Below, in pieces: positions 1 through 7,638 of a DNA stretch of 14,531 bases. The DNA is from Prevotellaceae bacterium. GTDB taxonomy: Bacteria > Bacteroidota > Bacteroidia > Bacteroidales > Bacteroidaceae. Positions within the stretch are counted from its first letter, which is position 1. Each line of letters opens with the position of its first letter. The notes under the pieces were generated by a model. That model saw nothing but the letters and a program-made list of their open reading frames with translations, was not told the DNA's origin and ran no database searches. The position numbers were made by a program, and so were the translations under genes. The stretch is from the NCBI GenBank assembly GCA_021153165.1, contig JAGKTZ010000049.1, positions 1-14,531 on the forward strand. Direction: 5' to 3'.

Positions 1-62
1 TCGTGAAACATTCCGAAGATAGACTTTCTCATCTCGACCTTGCAAAATGGGCCGCCATATAC

Positions 63-99
63 GCGCGTGCGTCATTTCGTGCGCCTCGTGCGCGTGCGT
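63..99. repeat. GC-rich 10-bp direct repeat upstream of gpmI
   Basis: The 10-mer GCGCGTGCGT occurs at 63-72 and again at 90-99, 27 bp apart, with a similar CGTGCGC block between them. The patch is far richer in CpG/GC than the AT-rich flanks and ends 16 bp before the gpmI -7 box. It could be a regulator site or leftover sequence; nothing in the window tells which. Confidence 0.5.
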
Positions 100-115
100 T
101 ATTCTAATTTATTTG

Positions 116-123
116 TACCTTTG
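116..123 (+). promoter_or_regulatory. gpmI promoter -7 box (TAnnTTTG)
   Basis: TACCTTTG matches the Bacteroidota primary-sigma -7 consensus TAnnTTTG exactly. No clear TTG is visible at the usual 19-21 bp upstream. Transcription would start near 129-130. This leaves a leader of about 27 nt before the ATG at 157 and rules out the upstream in-frame ATGs at 40 and 127 as starts. Confidence 0.65.
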
Positions 124-156
124 CAGATGGAATACAAATTAATACCTATAAATAAT

Positions 157-1674
157 ATGGCAAAAAAAGCACTTTTGATGATTCTCGACGGTTACGGTAT
201 CGGTAACCGCAGCAAGGGCGACGTGATCTACCAAACGTCTACACCCTACATGGATTCGCTCTTTGCGAACTATCCTAACTCTCAACTCCAAGCTTCTGGC
301 GAAAACGTAGGTTTGCCCGATGGTCAGATGGGTAACTCGGAAGTGGGTCACCTCAATATCGGTGCAGGTCGTATCGTATACCAAGACTTGGTGAAGATCA
401 ACCGCGCATGTGCTGATGGCTCAATCCTGAAGAACCCCGAAGTGATCTCGGCTTACGAATATGCTAAGAACAATGGCAAGAAACTCCACTTGATGGGTCT
501 CACTTCAAACGGTGGTGTACACTCTTCATTGGATCACCTCTTCAAGTTGGTGGAAGTGGCTAAGGAATATGGCGTGCAAGAACGCACCTTCGTACACTGC
601 TTCATGGACGGTCGCGACACTGACCCCAAGAGCGGTAAGGGCTTCATCGAACAATTGCAAGGCGTATGCCAGGCTAATGGCGCCAACATCGCTTCGATCG
701 TAGGTCGCTTCTATGCGATGGACCGTGACAAGAGATGGGAACGTGTGAAGGAAGCCTACGACTTGCTCGTCGAAGGCAAGGGTAAGCAAGCTACCGATAT
801 GGTACAAGCTATGCAGGAAAGCTACGACGCCGACGTGACCGACGAATTCATCCTGCCTATCCACAACGCTACAGTGGACGGCACTATCCAGGAAGGCGAC
901 GTGGTGATCTTCTTCAACTACCGCAACGACCGTGCTAAGGAATTGACCATCGTATTGTCTCAACAAGATATGCCCGAAGCTGGCATGAAGACTATCCCTG
1001 GTATCCAATTCTACTGCATGACACCATACGATGCTTCGTTCCAAAACGTACACATCCTCTTCCCTAAGGAAAATGTGAACAATACCCTCGGCGAATACAT
1101 CGCAAGCAAGGGATTGACTCAGCTCCACACTGCCGAAACTGAAAAGTACGCTCACGTGACTTTCTTCTTCAACGGTGGTGGCGAAGCGCCCTACGCTGGC
1201 GAAGACCGCATCCTGGTGGCATCGCCAAAGGTGGCTACCTACGACTTGCAACCCGAAATGTCAGCTTACGAAGTGAAGGACAAATTGGTAGCAGCTATCA
1301 AGGAAGATAAGTACGACTTCATCGTGGTGAACTTTGCCAACTGCGATATGGTGGGACACACTGGTATCTACGAAGCAGTGGAAAAGGCTGTGAAGGCTGT
1401 AGATGAATGTGTGGCTGAAACTGTTGAGGCGGCTAAGGCTGTAGGTTATGAAACTGTGATCATCGCTGACCATGGTAACGCTGACAACGAGCTCAATGCT
1501 GACGGCACGCCCAACACTGCACACTCGCTCAACCCAGTGCCTTTCATCTACGTGACTGAAAACAAGGAAGCACAGGTGGAAGACGGTGTATTGGCTGACG
1601 TGGCACCATCAATCCTCCATATCATGGGATTGGAACAACCCGCTGAAATGACTGGTAAGTGCTTGATCAAGTAA
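157..1674 (+). CDS. gpmI: 2,3-bisphosphoglycerate-independent phosphoglycerate mutase
   Basis: Interconverts 3- and 2-phosphoglycerate in glycolysis and gluconeogenesis through a phosphoserine intermediate, using two Mn ions; cytoplasmic. The 505-residue protein has the usual family length. It opens with a metal-binding DGYG (D11) and has the catalytic serine in NSEVGH (S61). The substrate-binding HCFMDGRDTDP block lies at 147-157, and RFYAMDRDKRW at 184-194. The second metal cluster is visible as EKYAHVTFF (329-337), NCDMVGHTG (395-403) and ADHGNAD (437-443). The start is set at 157 because the alternatives at 40 and 127 precede or touch the predicted transcription start and add residues foreign to the family. 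There is no Shine-Dalgarno sequence; the upstream bases are A/T-rich, as is common in Bacteroidota. The gene stands alone, with its own promoter and terminator, convergent to the next gene. Confidence 0.97.
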   Translation: MAKKALLMILDGYGIGNRSKGDVIYQTSTPYMDSLFANYPNSQLQASGENVGLPDGQMGNSEVGHLNIGAGRIVYQDLVKINRACADGSILKNPEVISAYEYAKNNGKKLHLMGLTSNGGVHSSLDHLFKLVEVAKEYGVQERTFVHCFMDGRDTDPKSGKGFIEQLQGVCQANGANIASIVGRFYAMDRDKRWERVKEAYDLLVEGKGKQATDMVQAMQESYDADVTDEFILPIHNATVDGTIQEGDVVIFFNYRNDRAKELTIVLSQQDMPEAGMKTIPGIQFYCMTPYDASFQNVHILFPKENVNNTLGEYIASKGLTQLHTAETEKYAHVTFFFNGGGEAPYAGEDRILVASPKVATYDLQPEMSAYEVKDKLVAAIKEDKYDFIVVNFANCDMVGHTGIYEAVEKAVKAVDECVAETVEAAKAVGYETVIIADHGNADNELNADGTPNTAHSLNPVPFIYVTENKEAQVEDGVLADVAPSILHIMGLEQPAEMTGKCLIK

Positions 1675-1698
1675 TCTGCACACCATATATATAATAAG

Positions 1699-1740
1699 AC
1701 TACCGCTCGCTGGACAAACCATGCAGGCGGTAGTTTTTTA
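1699..1740 (+). terminator. Rho-independent terminator of gpmI
   Basis: An 8-bp stem ACTACCGC (1699-1706) pairs with GCGGTAGT (1727-1734) and runs directly into a T tract ending at 1739. It lies 25 bp after the gpmI stop. On the minus strand the stem is followed by TTATTA only, so it could be a weak terminator for the convergent gene. Confidence 0.85.
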
Positions 1741-1875
1741 TCTATTCTATTATGTCGTGAGGTAAGGCTTATTCCCAGCGTATCTCGTGTATCTCTCGGA
1801 ATCTTTGGACTGCCTTGTTTTTACACGAATCTTTTGGATCTGTAGAATACCTGTGATACCCGTGATACGTGGAGC

Positions 1876-3759
1876 TTATTTCACCATCACCTTTTGTGTG
1901 CCGCTTTCGCCGTTGTGCAGCGTGTAGCGCACTACGTATACACCCTTGTTCAAGCATTGTTGAGCATTGTGGCGCTTGCCTGAAAGGTCATACACTTGCA
2001 CTGATTTCACGGGCAAGTTGGCTTGCAGCATGCCGCGAGCATCTACTTTGAAGCACACTTGGGTCGCTGCATCAGCACGCACGCCGTCGATACCATTGAT
2101 CAGGTGGTTCAGCTTGTTGCTGCCGGCATTGAGCACTTCGTTTTGAGTCATATTCTCCTTGTCCACCTTGTGTACGAAGGCGATCACTTGGCAATTGTCC
2201 CACACCCAGTCTGCATTCCACGCTGCCGCAGGAAATTCCACCGAGAAGGTGTTGTCGGCATTCACGGTCAGAGGGTCGCCGATGCTTTGGGTGTTGAATA
2301 CGTGGCGCTTGATACCATTGTGGCGGAATCTCTCCTTGATATCGGCAGGAGCGCCTTCGTCGTCCAATCCCAATTGGATGTATTTGTCCGTGGGCAGACC
2401 ATTTTCCACCAAATATACGGACAGATAGAGCGGAGTGCCCGATGCTGCCATCTCGGAATTGATGCGGCCGTGCACATGGCAGGCTACGGCGTCGGCAGTC
2501 TTGTCTACATCCACCAGCACTTCTGCCATCGCGGGTTCTTCGACTGCGGCTGTCAATGCTGCCAGATAGGGTGCAGTCGAGGCTTCGCTTGCGCCAAAGA
2601 TAGGGGCTTCTTCGCCCTTCGCCACACGACGGTCGTACATCACGGCGGGGTTGTAGGTGTAGTCGCTACCGAAGAGGTAGAGCAAGTCCTCGTCCATAGG
2701 CAGGGTGAAGGCATCCTTTTGGTAGCCCGTGTGGTGTGTGACATAGAGCACTGGTTCGGGGAATTCCTCCATCGCCTTGTCCAGATAGTAGATCATGAAG
2801 GGGCAGTTGGTGCACAACTGGCTGGTGAATTCCTCAACCAATGGGATGCGCAGGAAGGCATCGTGTGTGACGTAGAGTTGGTTTTCGCCAGCCGCTGCCT
2901 GCTGTGTGGGCACACCATTGGCATGTGTGACGTTCAGTCTCAACCATTGTGCAGTACCCGTTTCGGCTCCGGCGCGCAGGGGCATACTGATGGTGCGGCC
3001 GCCGTAGGCTGGTATTGGGGTGTCAAAGGTGATTTCGCGCACATCGGGCTCTGTATCGCCCTGGCCCAGGGTAGAGAGTGTCACGCTTTGTACTTCTTCG
3101 GCAGAGTGGTTGAGGAAATACACCTGTGCGTCGAACATTCTCGAGGGAGCTACGGTGCGTGGCCACGAAGCGGCTTGTGCGTAGACGGTCTTCTGCAACT
3201 TTTCGCCTGCGGCGTCGTCCAGTATCGCCTGGATGAACAATGTGCCGCGGTCGGTAAAGGATTTCCAGCCCTCGCCCTTCAGGTTGATCCACGCGCCGCC
3301 GGGCACTGAAGCCTTGGCGTAGGATACGAGCGGGTAGGCTACACTGCGTGTCTCGTAGACTTGTAAGCCGAGGAAAATTTTCTCGTCTCCGATAGTCACG
3401 GGTTCGTCAAACAGGATTTCATTCCAACCCTCGTCGAAATCGCACATCGTCTTTGTGCTTTCAGCATTGACATCGCCCAAAGTGTGCATCACGTAGGAAC
3501 GCTTTTGGCGCTTCTGTGCATATTCTGCACGTAGGTAGCAGCGCACACCCTTTACCTGATGGCCCTTGAGGCGTTGCATCACTGGGTCGGTGGTTGGGTC
3601 CAGACAGATCATACCGGCTACGGTGCTATTCTCGCCCGTACCCTGTGCCTGAATTTCTTCGGCCACGAGTTGATCGGGAGTATAGCCGTAGTGCACGGAT
3701 GTCTGTGCGTAGACACAGACAGAGATGAAGGCCAAAAGCCCTATAAGTATCTTTTTCAT
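1876..3759 (-). CDS. Secreted Omp28-like protein with CxxC motif and T9SS sorting domain
   Basis: 627-residue exported protein. A signal peptide (MKKILIGLLAFISVCVYAQ) should be cut after residue 18 or 19. Residues 30-180 hold a beta-rich region with a GWNE block (111-114). Residues 303-385 resemble the Omp28 / thioredoxin-fold segment, with EEFTSQLCTNCP (C316, C319: a CxxC) followed by YVTHHTGYQKDAF. The C-terminal 40 residues (VYDLSGKR, KGVYVVR, KVMVK) are a typical type-A Por/T9SS sorting domain, so the protein probably crosses the outer membrane and is anchored or released there. The next gene (3862-5688), 102 bp upstream on the same strand, is a paralogue; the two share LYL(S/T)VYL and VIAF blocks. 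No strong promoter is seen in the gap, so cotranscription is plausible. The Omp28 assignment is by motif only; substrate and partner are unknown. Confidence 0.85.
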   Translation of the reverse strand: MKKILIGLLAFISVCVYAQTSVHYGYTPDQLVAEEIQAQGTGENSTVAGMICLDPTTDPVMQRLKGHQVKGVRCYLRAEYAQKRQKRSYVMHTLGDVNAESTKTMCDFDEGWNEILFDEPVTIGDEKIFLGLQVYETRSVAYPLVSYAKASVPGGAWINLKGEGWKSFTDRGTLFIQAILDDAAGEKLQKTVYAQAASWPRTVAPSRMFDAQVYFLNHSAEEVQSVTLSTLGQGDTEPDVREITFDTPIPAYGGRTISMPLRAGAETGTAQWLRLNVTHANGVPTQQAAAGENQLYVTHDAFLRIPLVEEFTSQLCTNCPFMIYYLDKAMEEFPEPVLYVTHHTGYQKDAFTLPMDEDLLYLFGSDYTYNPAVMYDRRVAKGEEAPIFGASEASTAPYLAALTAAVEEPAMAEVLVDVDKTADAVACHVHGRINSEMAASGTPLYLSVYLVENGLPTDKYIQLGLDDEGAPADIKERFRHNGIKRHVFNTQSIGDPLTVNADNTFSVEFPAAAWNADWVWDNCQVIAFVHKVDKENMTQNEVLNAGSNKLNHLINGIDGVRADAATQVCFKVDARGMLQANLPVKSVQVYDLSGKRHNAQQCLNKGVYVVRYTLHNGESGTQKVMVK

Positions 3760-3787
3760 AATATAATGATGCTATGTGTGAAAGTAC

Positions 3788-3841
3788 GGAATTTGCAAAT
3801 GCCCAAACGAGATAGCCCGCGTAGGTCTATTTGCAAATTCC
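3788..3841. repeat. 13-bp perfect inverted repeat built on ATTTGCAAAT palindromes
   Basis: GGAATTTGCAAAT (3788-3800) is the exact reverse complement of 3829-3841. Each arm contains the self-palindrome ATTTGCAAAT, so the element is an inverted repeat of 13 bp and also a direct repeat of 10 bp, with centres 38 bp apart. It lies in the gap between the two secreted-protein genes. There is no T tract, so a classical terminator is unlikely. A paired operator or an mRNA processing hairpin would fit. Confidence 0.7.
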
Positions 3842-3852
3842 TATATTTGGAT

Positions 3853-3876
3853 ATTGTGAAATTACTTCACCAATAC
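3853..3876 (-). other. Small stem overlapping the stop codon of the secreted protein gene
   Basis: TATTGTGAA and TTCACCAATA are complementary with one bulged base and enclose ATTAC, which contains the stop codon (3862-3864). In the mRNA this would fold over the end of the coding region. It may act with the larger inverted repeat just downstream to protect or end the transcript; this role is an inference. Confidence 0.35.
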
Positions 3877-5688
3877 CTTTTGACCATTCTTGATATAAAC
3901 ACCACCCTGAGTAGGATTCAATACACGGCGGCCCATCAAATCGTAATAAACCGCAGGCTGCTTGCTTTCGTCAGTGACTACGCTGCCAATACCTGTATTG
4001 TCGGTACCTACAAATTCTTCCTTACTATTGATGACCTGACGCTTCAAGTGAGGATTCTGGTCGCCACGATTCAAGAATGCAATGACGCTGAGGTTTTCCT
4101 TGTTGTAGTCGTCGTACACTTCGGCGGTGAAGTTCATCGTGAAGTCGCCTGATGCGTTTGAAAGTTTCTTACCCCAAAGCGGAGTCAGATTTTCGCGGAT
4201 GATATTGTAGTGTACATAGCGGTTGCCCACTTGTTCGCCTTCCTTGTCGTCCCAGAATCTTTGGTCATAACTTTCTACTTCGTTTTCCATCAAATATACG
4301 GTCAAGTAGAGATGTTCGCCTTCTGGCAATACGTTGTCTGCTACGTTACCGTTTACGGTGATGTTCACATTTTCACCCGCAGCGTCCAAATTAGCTTTGA
4401 CATTCACACTTGCAAATGTGGGGTGCTTGAGGATATCATTATAGTAAGCCACCTGGATCTCTGATGGATAGAGGATACCCATATGGATAGGATAGTTGAG
4501 GCCTGGCACAGGGTTTGAACCATAAAGCGAACGGTTGATAGTCATGTCGGGCAAGAATACGCTCATTGAGTCTTGATTTACCAAACCAAGTTGCAGGAGC
4601 AATGCTTCTTCGGGTTCGCCAATCATATACTTATCGTCGGCGTGCTGGCAAACCAAGGTCATCTTGTCCATAAAGGCTTCGTAGCCCGCCATAAAGTAAA
4701 GATCGAAATATTGTGGCACGTGATAAGCATTTTCCGACATGAAGAATTCAATCAAAGGTCTGTGTGTGTATTGCTTTGATACTTCTGCAGGCACACCAAT
4801 AACATCTGCTTTTATTGTAGCAACCTTTTTGGGCGCATTACCGTTCACTTTGTCAAAAGTAATCTCATGTACGCCAGTTTCGAAGCAGTATACAGGCAAT
4901 TTGAAGTTCTTGCGCATACCTGGAGTGATTGGTGCTGTCATCTTGATTTCATCTGTGCGCACCTGGTCGCCGATTTTGCTGGTGATGTGCAACGAAGTAA
5001 TGTTGTTAGAACCCTTGTTTTCCAAATCGTATACACCAATGTTTTGTGTAGATGTAGGCACGATTTCATCATACTTGACACCGTGGCACACCAGCATATC
5101 CTGGAATTGACCAGCTGTATCGGAAATCTTCAACATAATAGGCATGACACCCATACTTCTTGAGTCGTACCAAATTTCCTTACCATCTTCTGTAGTCTCG
5201 TCATTGAAGAGGAAACAACTATTAGCTACATTGGTAGGATAGAACTTAGGAATCGAACAAACGTTCTTCTTCACATTCACATAGAAGCCCACGCAGAGCG
5301 TATCTACGTCGGGGATGGTGATGTTCTGAGTCACGCGAACTTCGTTCCAACCGAATTTCACAGATCCGCGACCTGTCGCAATGGTTTCGCCATTGAAATT
5401 TCCAACTCTGACAAAGCAATCGTATGTGGCACTACTTGCAGCATCGTCCCAGCCACAACGAAAGGCGCTGATCTTACCGCCAATGTAGTCCTCGAACATG
5501 TCTCGTGTCAACTTGATGCCGACACCGACCTTTGAATCGTGGTCCAGCGAAAGACCATCGTACTCATAGATGTAGTCGTCGTACTTGCAGTGTCCTAAAT
5601 AAATATTACCTGCAGTTTGTGCAAAACTTTGTCCTACGAAAAGACTCAGCACAAATACTAATGCTAAATGGAGATAATGTTTTCTCAT
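3862..5688 (-). CDS. Secreted protein with T9SS sorting domain, paralogue of the downstream Omp28-like protein
   Basis: 608-residue exported protein starting at MRKHYLHLALVF. An in-frame TTG two codons earlier is a less likely start. The signal peptide ends near SFAQ (residue 24). It follows the layout of its neighbour: an N-terminal beta region with GWNE (113-116), a middle region 308-410, a LYLTVYLMEN block (460-469), a VIAFLNRGD block (535-543), and a type-A T9SS sorting domain at the end (YYDLMGRR at 581-588, GGVYIK, KVLVK). Where the neighbour has LCTNCPF, this protein reads SENAYHVP (318-325), so both cysteines of the CxxC are gone while the surrounding EFF and aromatic residues remain. 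This fits loss of a redox role or a shift to binding or structure. It is first in a two-gene run and has a good promoter at 5748-5778. Function unknown. Confidence 0.85.
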   Translation of the reverse strand: MRKHYLHLALVFVLSLFVGQSFAQTAGNIYLGHCKYDDYIYEYDGLSLDHDSKVGVGIKLTRDMFEDYIGGKISAFRCGWDDAASSATYDCFVRVGNFNGETIATGRGSVKFGWNEVRVTQNITIPDVDTLCVGFYVNVKKNVCSIPKFYPTNVANSCFLFNDETTEDGKEIWYDSRSMGVMPIMLKISDTAGQFQDMLVCHGVKYDEIVPTSTQNIGVYDLENKGSNNITSLHITSKIGDQVRTDEIKMTAPITPGMRKNFKLPVYCFETGVHEITFDKVNGNAPKKVATIKADVIGVPAEVSKQYTHRPLIEFFMSENAYHVPQYFDLYFMAGYEAFMDKMTLVCQHADDKYMIGEPEEALLLQLGLVNQDSMSVFLPDMTINRSLYGSNPVPGLNYPIHMGILYPSEIQVAYYNDILKHPTFASVNVKANLDAAGENVNITVNGNVADNVLPEGEHLYLTVYLMENEVESYDQRFWDDKEGEQVGNRYVHYNIIRENLTPLWGKKLSNASGDFTMNFTAEVYDDYNKENLSVIAFLNRGDQNPHLKRQVINSKEEFVGTDNTGIGSVVTDESKQPAVYYDLMGRRVLNPTQGGVYIKNGQKVLVK

Positions 5689-5747
5689 AAGCAAGAAAGT
5701 TTAAGTGTTATTTTCCAGTTTTAGTTTTTAATTAATTTTATTGACCG

Positions 5748-5778
5748 CAAATATAAGTTTACATTTCAGAACGACCAA
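5748..5778 (-). promoter_or_regulatory. Bacteroidota promoter of the secreted-protein pair
   Basis: Read on the minus strand, TTG (5776-5778) is followed by exactly 20 bp and then TATATTTG (5748-5755). This matches the Bacteroidota -33/-7 layout (TTG, 19-21 bp, TAnnTTTG). Transcription should start near 5741, giving a leader of about 53 nt to the ATG at 5688. Confidence 0.75.
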
Positions 5779-5840
5779 GCGTAAATACTATTTTTTCTCG
5801 TTTTTAGGGAAATTTATGACGGAATGACGGGATATATACA

Positions 5841-5879
5841 AATAATGCGACAAATTGCTTTCAAATTTGTCGCATTATT
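5841..5879 (-). terminator. 16-bp perfect hairpin after the DUF1634 gene
   Basis: AATAATGCGACAAATT (5841-5856) is perfectly complementary to 5864-5879, with a 7-nt loop. It lies 65 bp downstream of the DUF1634 stop codon and upstream of the next gene's promoter, the place expected for the end of the yqeY transcript. On the minus strand it is followed by TGTATATATCC rather than a pure T tract, so termination is likely but not certain. Confidence 0.6.
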
Positions 5880-5944
5880 AACTATCGTTGTTGCAGTAGA
5901 CGTTCTGCTTACAAAATGTCTTTTTGATGGGATTCTTTCAAAAT

Positions 5945-6313
5945 CTATACCGACAGCGAATTGGAGATAATTATCGCCAATACGACTGAAGTGATAAAGG
6001 CATAGAGCCAATCTCGCTCACGTAGGAAGTCGAACAAAGAAAGTGTGACGCGCAGAATAGGGGTCAAGAGCAAAGCGATCACACCCGCCTGTATCCAGCT
6101 ATAAGCATTCATGTCGAGGATACCAGCCCAAATGCCGCCCAAAGTAGTGTACTCCTCGGGATGAGCATCGTTATAGGAAAAATGCGAATAGTCAGGCATC
6201 GGATCTGCGCCGTGCTTCCAAAGATAAATAATGCCTCCGACTAGAGCAATAAAGCAAGCTGTGAAGACACCGATGCGTAGTGTATTTCCAATGAGTTGTT
6301 TGATATCTTTCAT
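5945..6313 (-). CDS. DUF1634 family membrane protein
   Basis: 122-residue integral membrane protein resembling the DUF1634 family. Three hydrophobic segments are visible, about residues 13-31, 72-95 and 102-119. A hydrophilic loop (33-58, with DPMPDYSHF and HPEEYTTLGG) lies between the first and second. The LLLTPILRV stretch (81-89) is typical of the family. DUF1634 genes commonly sit next to TauE/SafE permeases, and here the gene begins 4 bp after the permease stop, so the two are almost certainly translated from one mRNA. It may be an accessory subunit of the exporter; no catalytic residues are recognisable. The proposed operon end is the hairpin at 5841-5879. Confidence 0.85.
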   Translation of the reverse strand: MKDIKQLIGNTLRIGVFTACFIALVGGIIYLWKHGADPMPDYSHFSYNDAHPEEYTTLGGIWAGILDMNAYSWIQAGVIALLLTPILRVTLSLFDFLRERDWLYAFITSVVLAIIISNSLSV

Positions 6314-6317
6314 AAGC

Positions 6318-7157
6318 CTACTCGAATCCTCCTGTCAGACCTTGATAAATCATGTTAAGTGCTACTAAAAGTATGGCGATGCTAAAGATCCTGCGCAGGA
6401 TGCGTACATCTAATTTCTTGAGCAAACGGGCACCTGTCAGTGCCCCAAACAATACGCCTATCAATACAGGGCAAGCGATGCCGGGAACAATGTTGCCGCG
6501 TTGCAAGTAAACCACCGCAGATGCGCAAGCAGTCACGCCCATCATAAAGTTTGATGTAGTGGTACTGACCTTAAAGGGAACTTTCATCAAGCCATCCATC
6601 GCAATAACTTTCAGTACGCCGCTACCGATACCAAGTATTCCGCTCAACACGCCAGCAATGACCATTACCGAAAAACCGCCGCCTACGTTTTTCAATTCGT
6701 AGGATTTAAACGATCCGTCCTTTTGTGGCCATTCGCCGAAAAGCTTTAGTCGCTTTGCGGTCTCACTGCCGACTACGCCTTCGTGGTCGCTTTTCTTGCG
6801 TTGCTGCATTATTGCAGTCAAGATAAGGACTCCACCATAAATGATGGCGATGACTGAATTATTAAGCCAAACTGCTACGATCGCTCCGGCGACTGCGCCA
6901 ATCGTGGTGGCGATTTCGAGAAACATACCCAGACGGATATTCGTGATGCCCTCTTTCACGTATGCACTGCCAGAACCTGATGATGTCGCGATAGAAGCTA
7001 CGAGCGCACCGCCAATGGCATAATGAAAATCTACGCCGAAAGCTAAGGTTAGAACGGGAATAACGACCACGCCACCGCCGAGGCCTGTGAGCGATCCCAA
7101 TAGTCCTGCCAAATAGGAGGCGACTAGTAGGATTAAGGTAAAGGCGAGGACGGTCAT
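6318..7157 (-). CDS. TauE/SafE family sulfite exporter-like permease
   Basis: 279-residue inner-membrane permease of the TauE/SafE family, which moves anions such as sulfite, sulfonates or related small organic acids across the membrane; the actual substrate cannot be read here. The internal duplication typical of the family is visible. GSLTGLGGGVVVIPVL (21-36) starts the first half and GVLSGILGIGSGVLKV (169-184) the second. A hydrophilic loop (118-158) separates them, with several hydrophobic segments in each half. Its ATG overlaps the yqeY stop by 4 bases (ATGA), which indicates translational coupling, and the DUF1634 gene follows after 4 bp. The three genes form one unit. The link to the division cluster is probably positional rather than functional. 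Confidence 0.92.
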   Translation of the reverse strand: MTVLAFTLILLVASYLAGLLGSLTGLGGGVVVIPVLTLAFGVDFHYAIGGALVASIATSSGSGSAYVKEGITNIRLGMFLEIATTIGAVAGAIVAVWLNNSVIAIIYGGVLILTAIMQQRKKSDHEGVVGSETAKRLKLFGEWPQKDGSFKSYELKNVGGGFSVMVIAGVLSGILGIGSGVLKVIAMDGLMKVPFKVSTTTSNFMMGVTACASAVVYLQRGNIVPGIACPVLIGVLFGALTGARLLKKLDVRILRRIFSIAILLVALNMIYQGLTGGFE

Positions 7158-7603
7158 CCGAGCAATTCCTTAACTTTTGCCGAGATAGCCTTACCGTCTG
7201 CTTTGCCTGCGAGTTGTTTTGTAGCAGTGCCCATCACTTTTCCCATATCCTTTGGACCTTCAGCACCAACGGCTGCGATGATTTCTTTGAGCGCTGCTTC
7301 CAATTCTTCTGCACTGAGTGGCTGTGGCAAGTAGCTTTCTACTACAGCCGCCTGAGCATTTTCTTCTTCTGCCAAGTCTGGGCGATTTTGTTCAGTATAG
7401 AGTGCCGCGGTGTCACGACCTTGTTTTGCCAACTTAGCCAGGATTTTCATCGCTGTCTCATCGCTGAGCGTATCATTAGCACCTGGTGCAGTTTTTGCTT
7501 CGATAAAGTATTTTTTGATGTTGCGCAATGCTTGCAAACGTACTTTGTCTTTCGCCTTCATTGCAGCTACGATGTCTTTGCTTACTTGATCAAATAGTGT
7601 CAT
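7154..7603 (-). CDS. yqeY: GatB/YqeY domain-containing protein
   Basis: 149-residue cytoplasmic protein, close to the usual family length. YqeY proteins resemble the C-terminal tRNA-binding domain of GatB, the amidotransferase subunit that converts Glu-tRNA(Gln) to Gln-tRNA(Gln), but their own role is poorly known. Family features: an N-terminal helical part (MTLFDQVSKDIVAAMKAKDK), an LRNIK motif (26-30), ESYLPQPLS (89-97), and the C-terminal helical domain with GPKDMGKVMG (116-125) and KADGKAIS (134-141). In many Bacteroidota yqeY directly follows ftsZ. Here a second ftsZ-like gene and an AT-rich repeat intervene. It overlaps the permease gene by 4 bases. No TAnnTTTG box was found upstream. 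Confidence 0.92.
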   Translation of the reverse strand: MTLFDQVSKDIVAAMKAKDKVRLQALRNIKKYFIEAKTAPGANDTLSDETAMKILAKLAKQGRDTAALYTEQNRPDLAEEENAQAAVVESYLPQPLSAEELEAALKEIIAAVGAEGPKDMGKVMGTATKQLAGKADGKAISAKVKELLG

Positions 7604-7638
7604 ATCGTTATGTTTTTTCTAAGTGTATGATGTAATGC

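Noticed and set aside
1741..1875. Short GTATC/GTGATAC repeats between gpmI and the Omp28-like gene
   Set aside because: Units are very short and irregular and fall in a convergent spacer; no structure or promoter could be supported.
2023..3309. Open frame of 428 codons on the plus strand
   Set aside because: It lies wholly antisense to the Omp28-like gene, which has a signal peptide and sorting domain; the antisense product shows no domain and its Cys/His-rich composition is typical of a mirrored frame.
3842..3849. TATATTTG on the plus strand, a perfect -7 match
   Set aside because: No plus-strand gene follows; the downstream sequence is antisense to the secreted-protein gene.
5814..6011. 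65-codon minus-strand frame overlapping the end of the DUF1634 gene
   Set aside because: It overlaps the DUF1634 coding region in another frame and covers the 16-bp hairpin; no family features.
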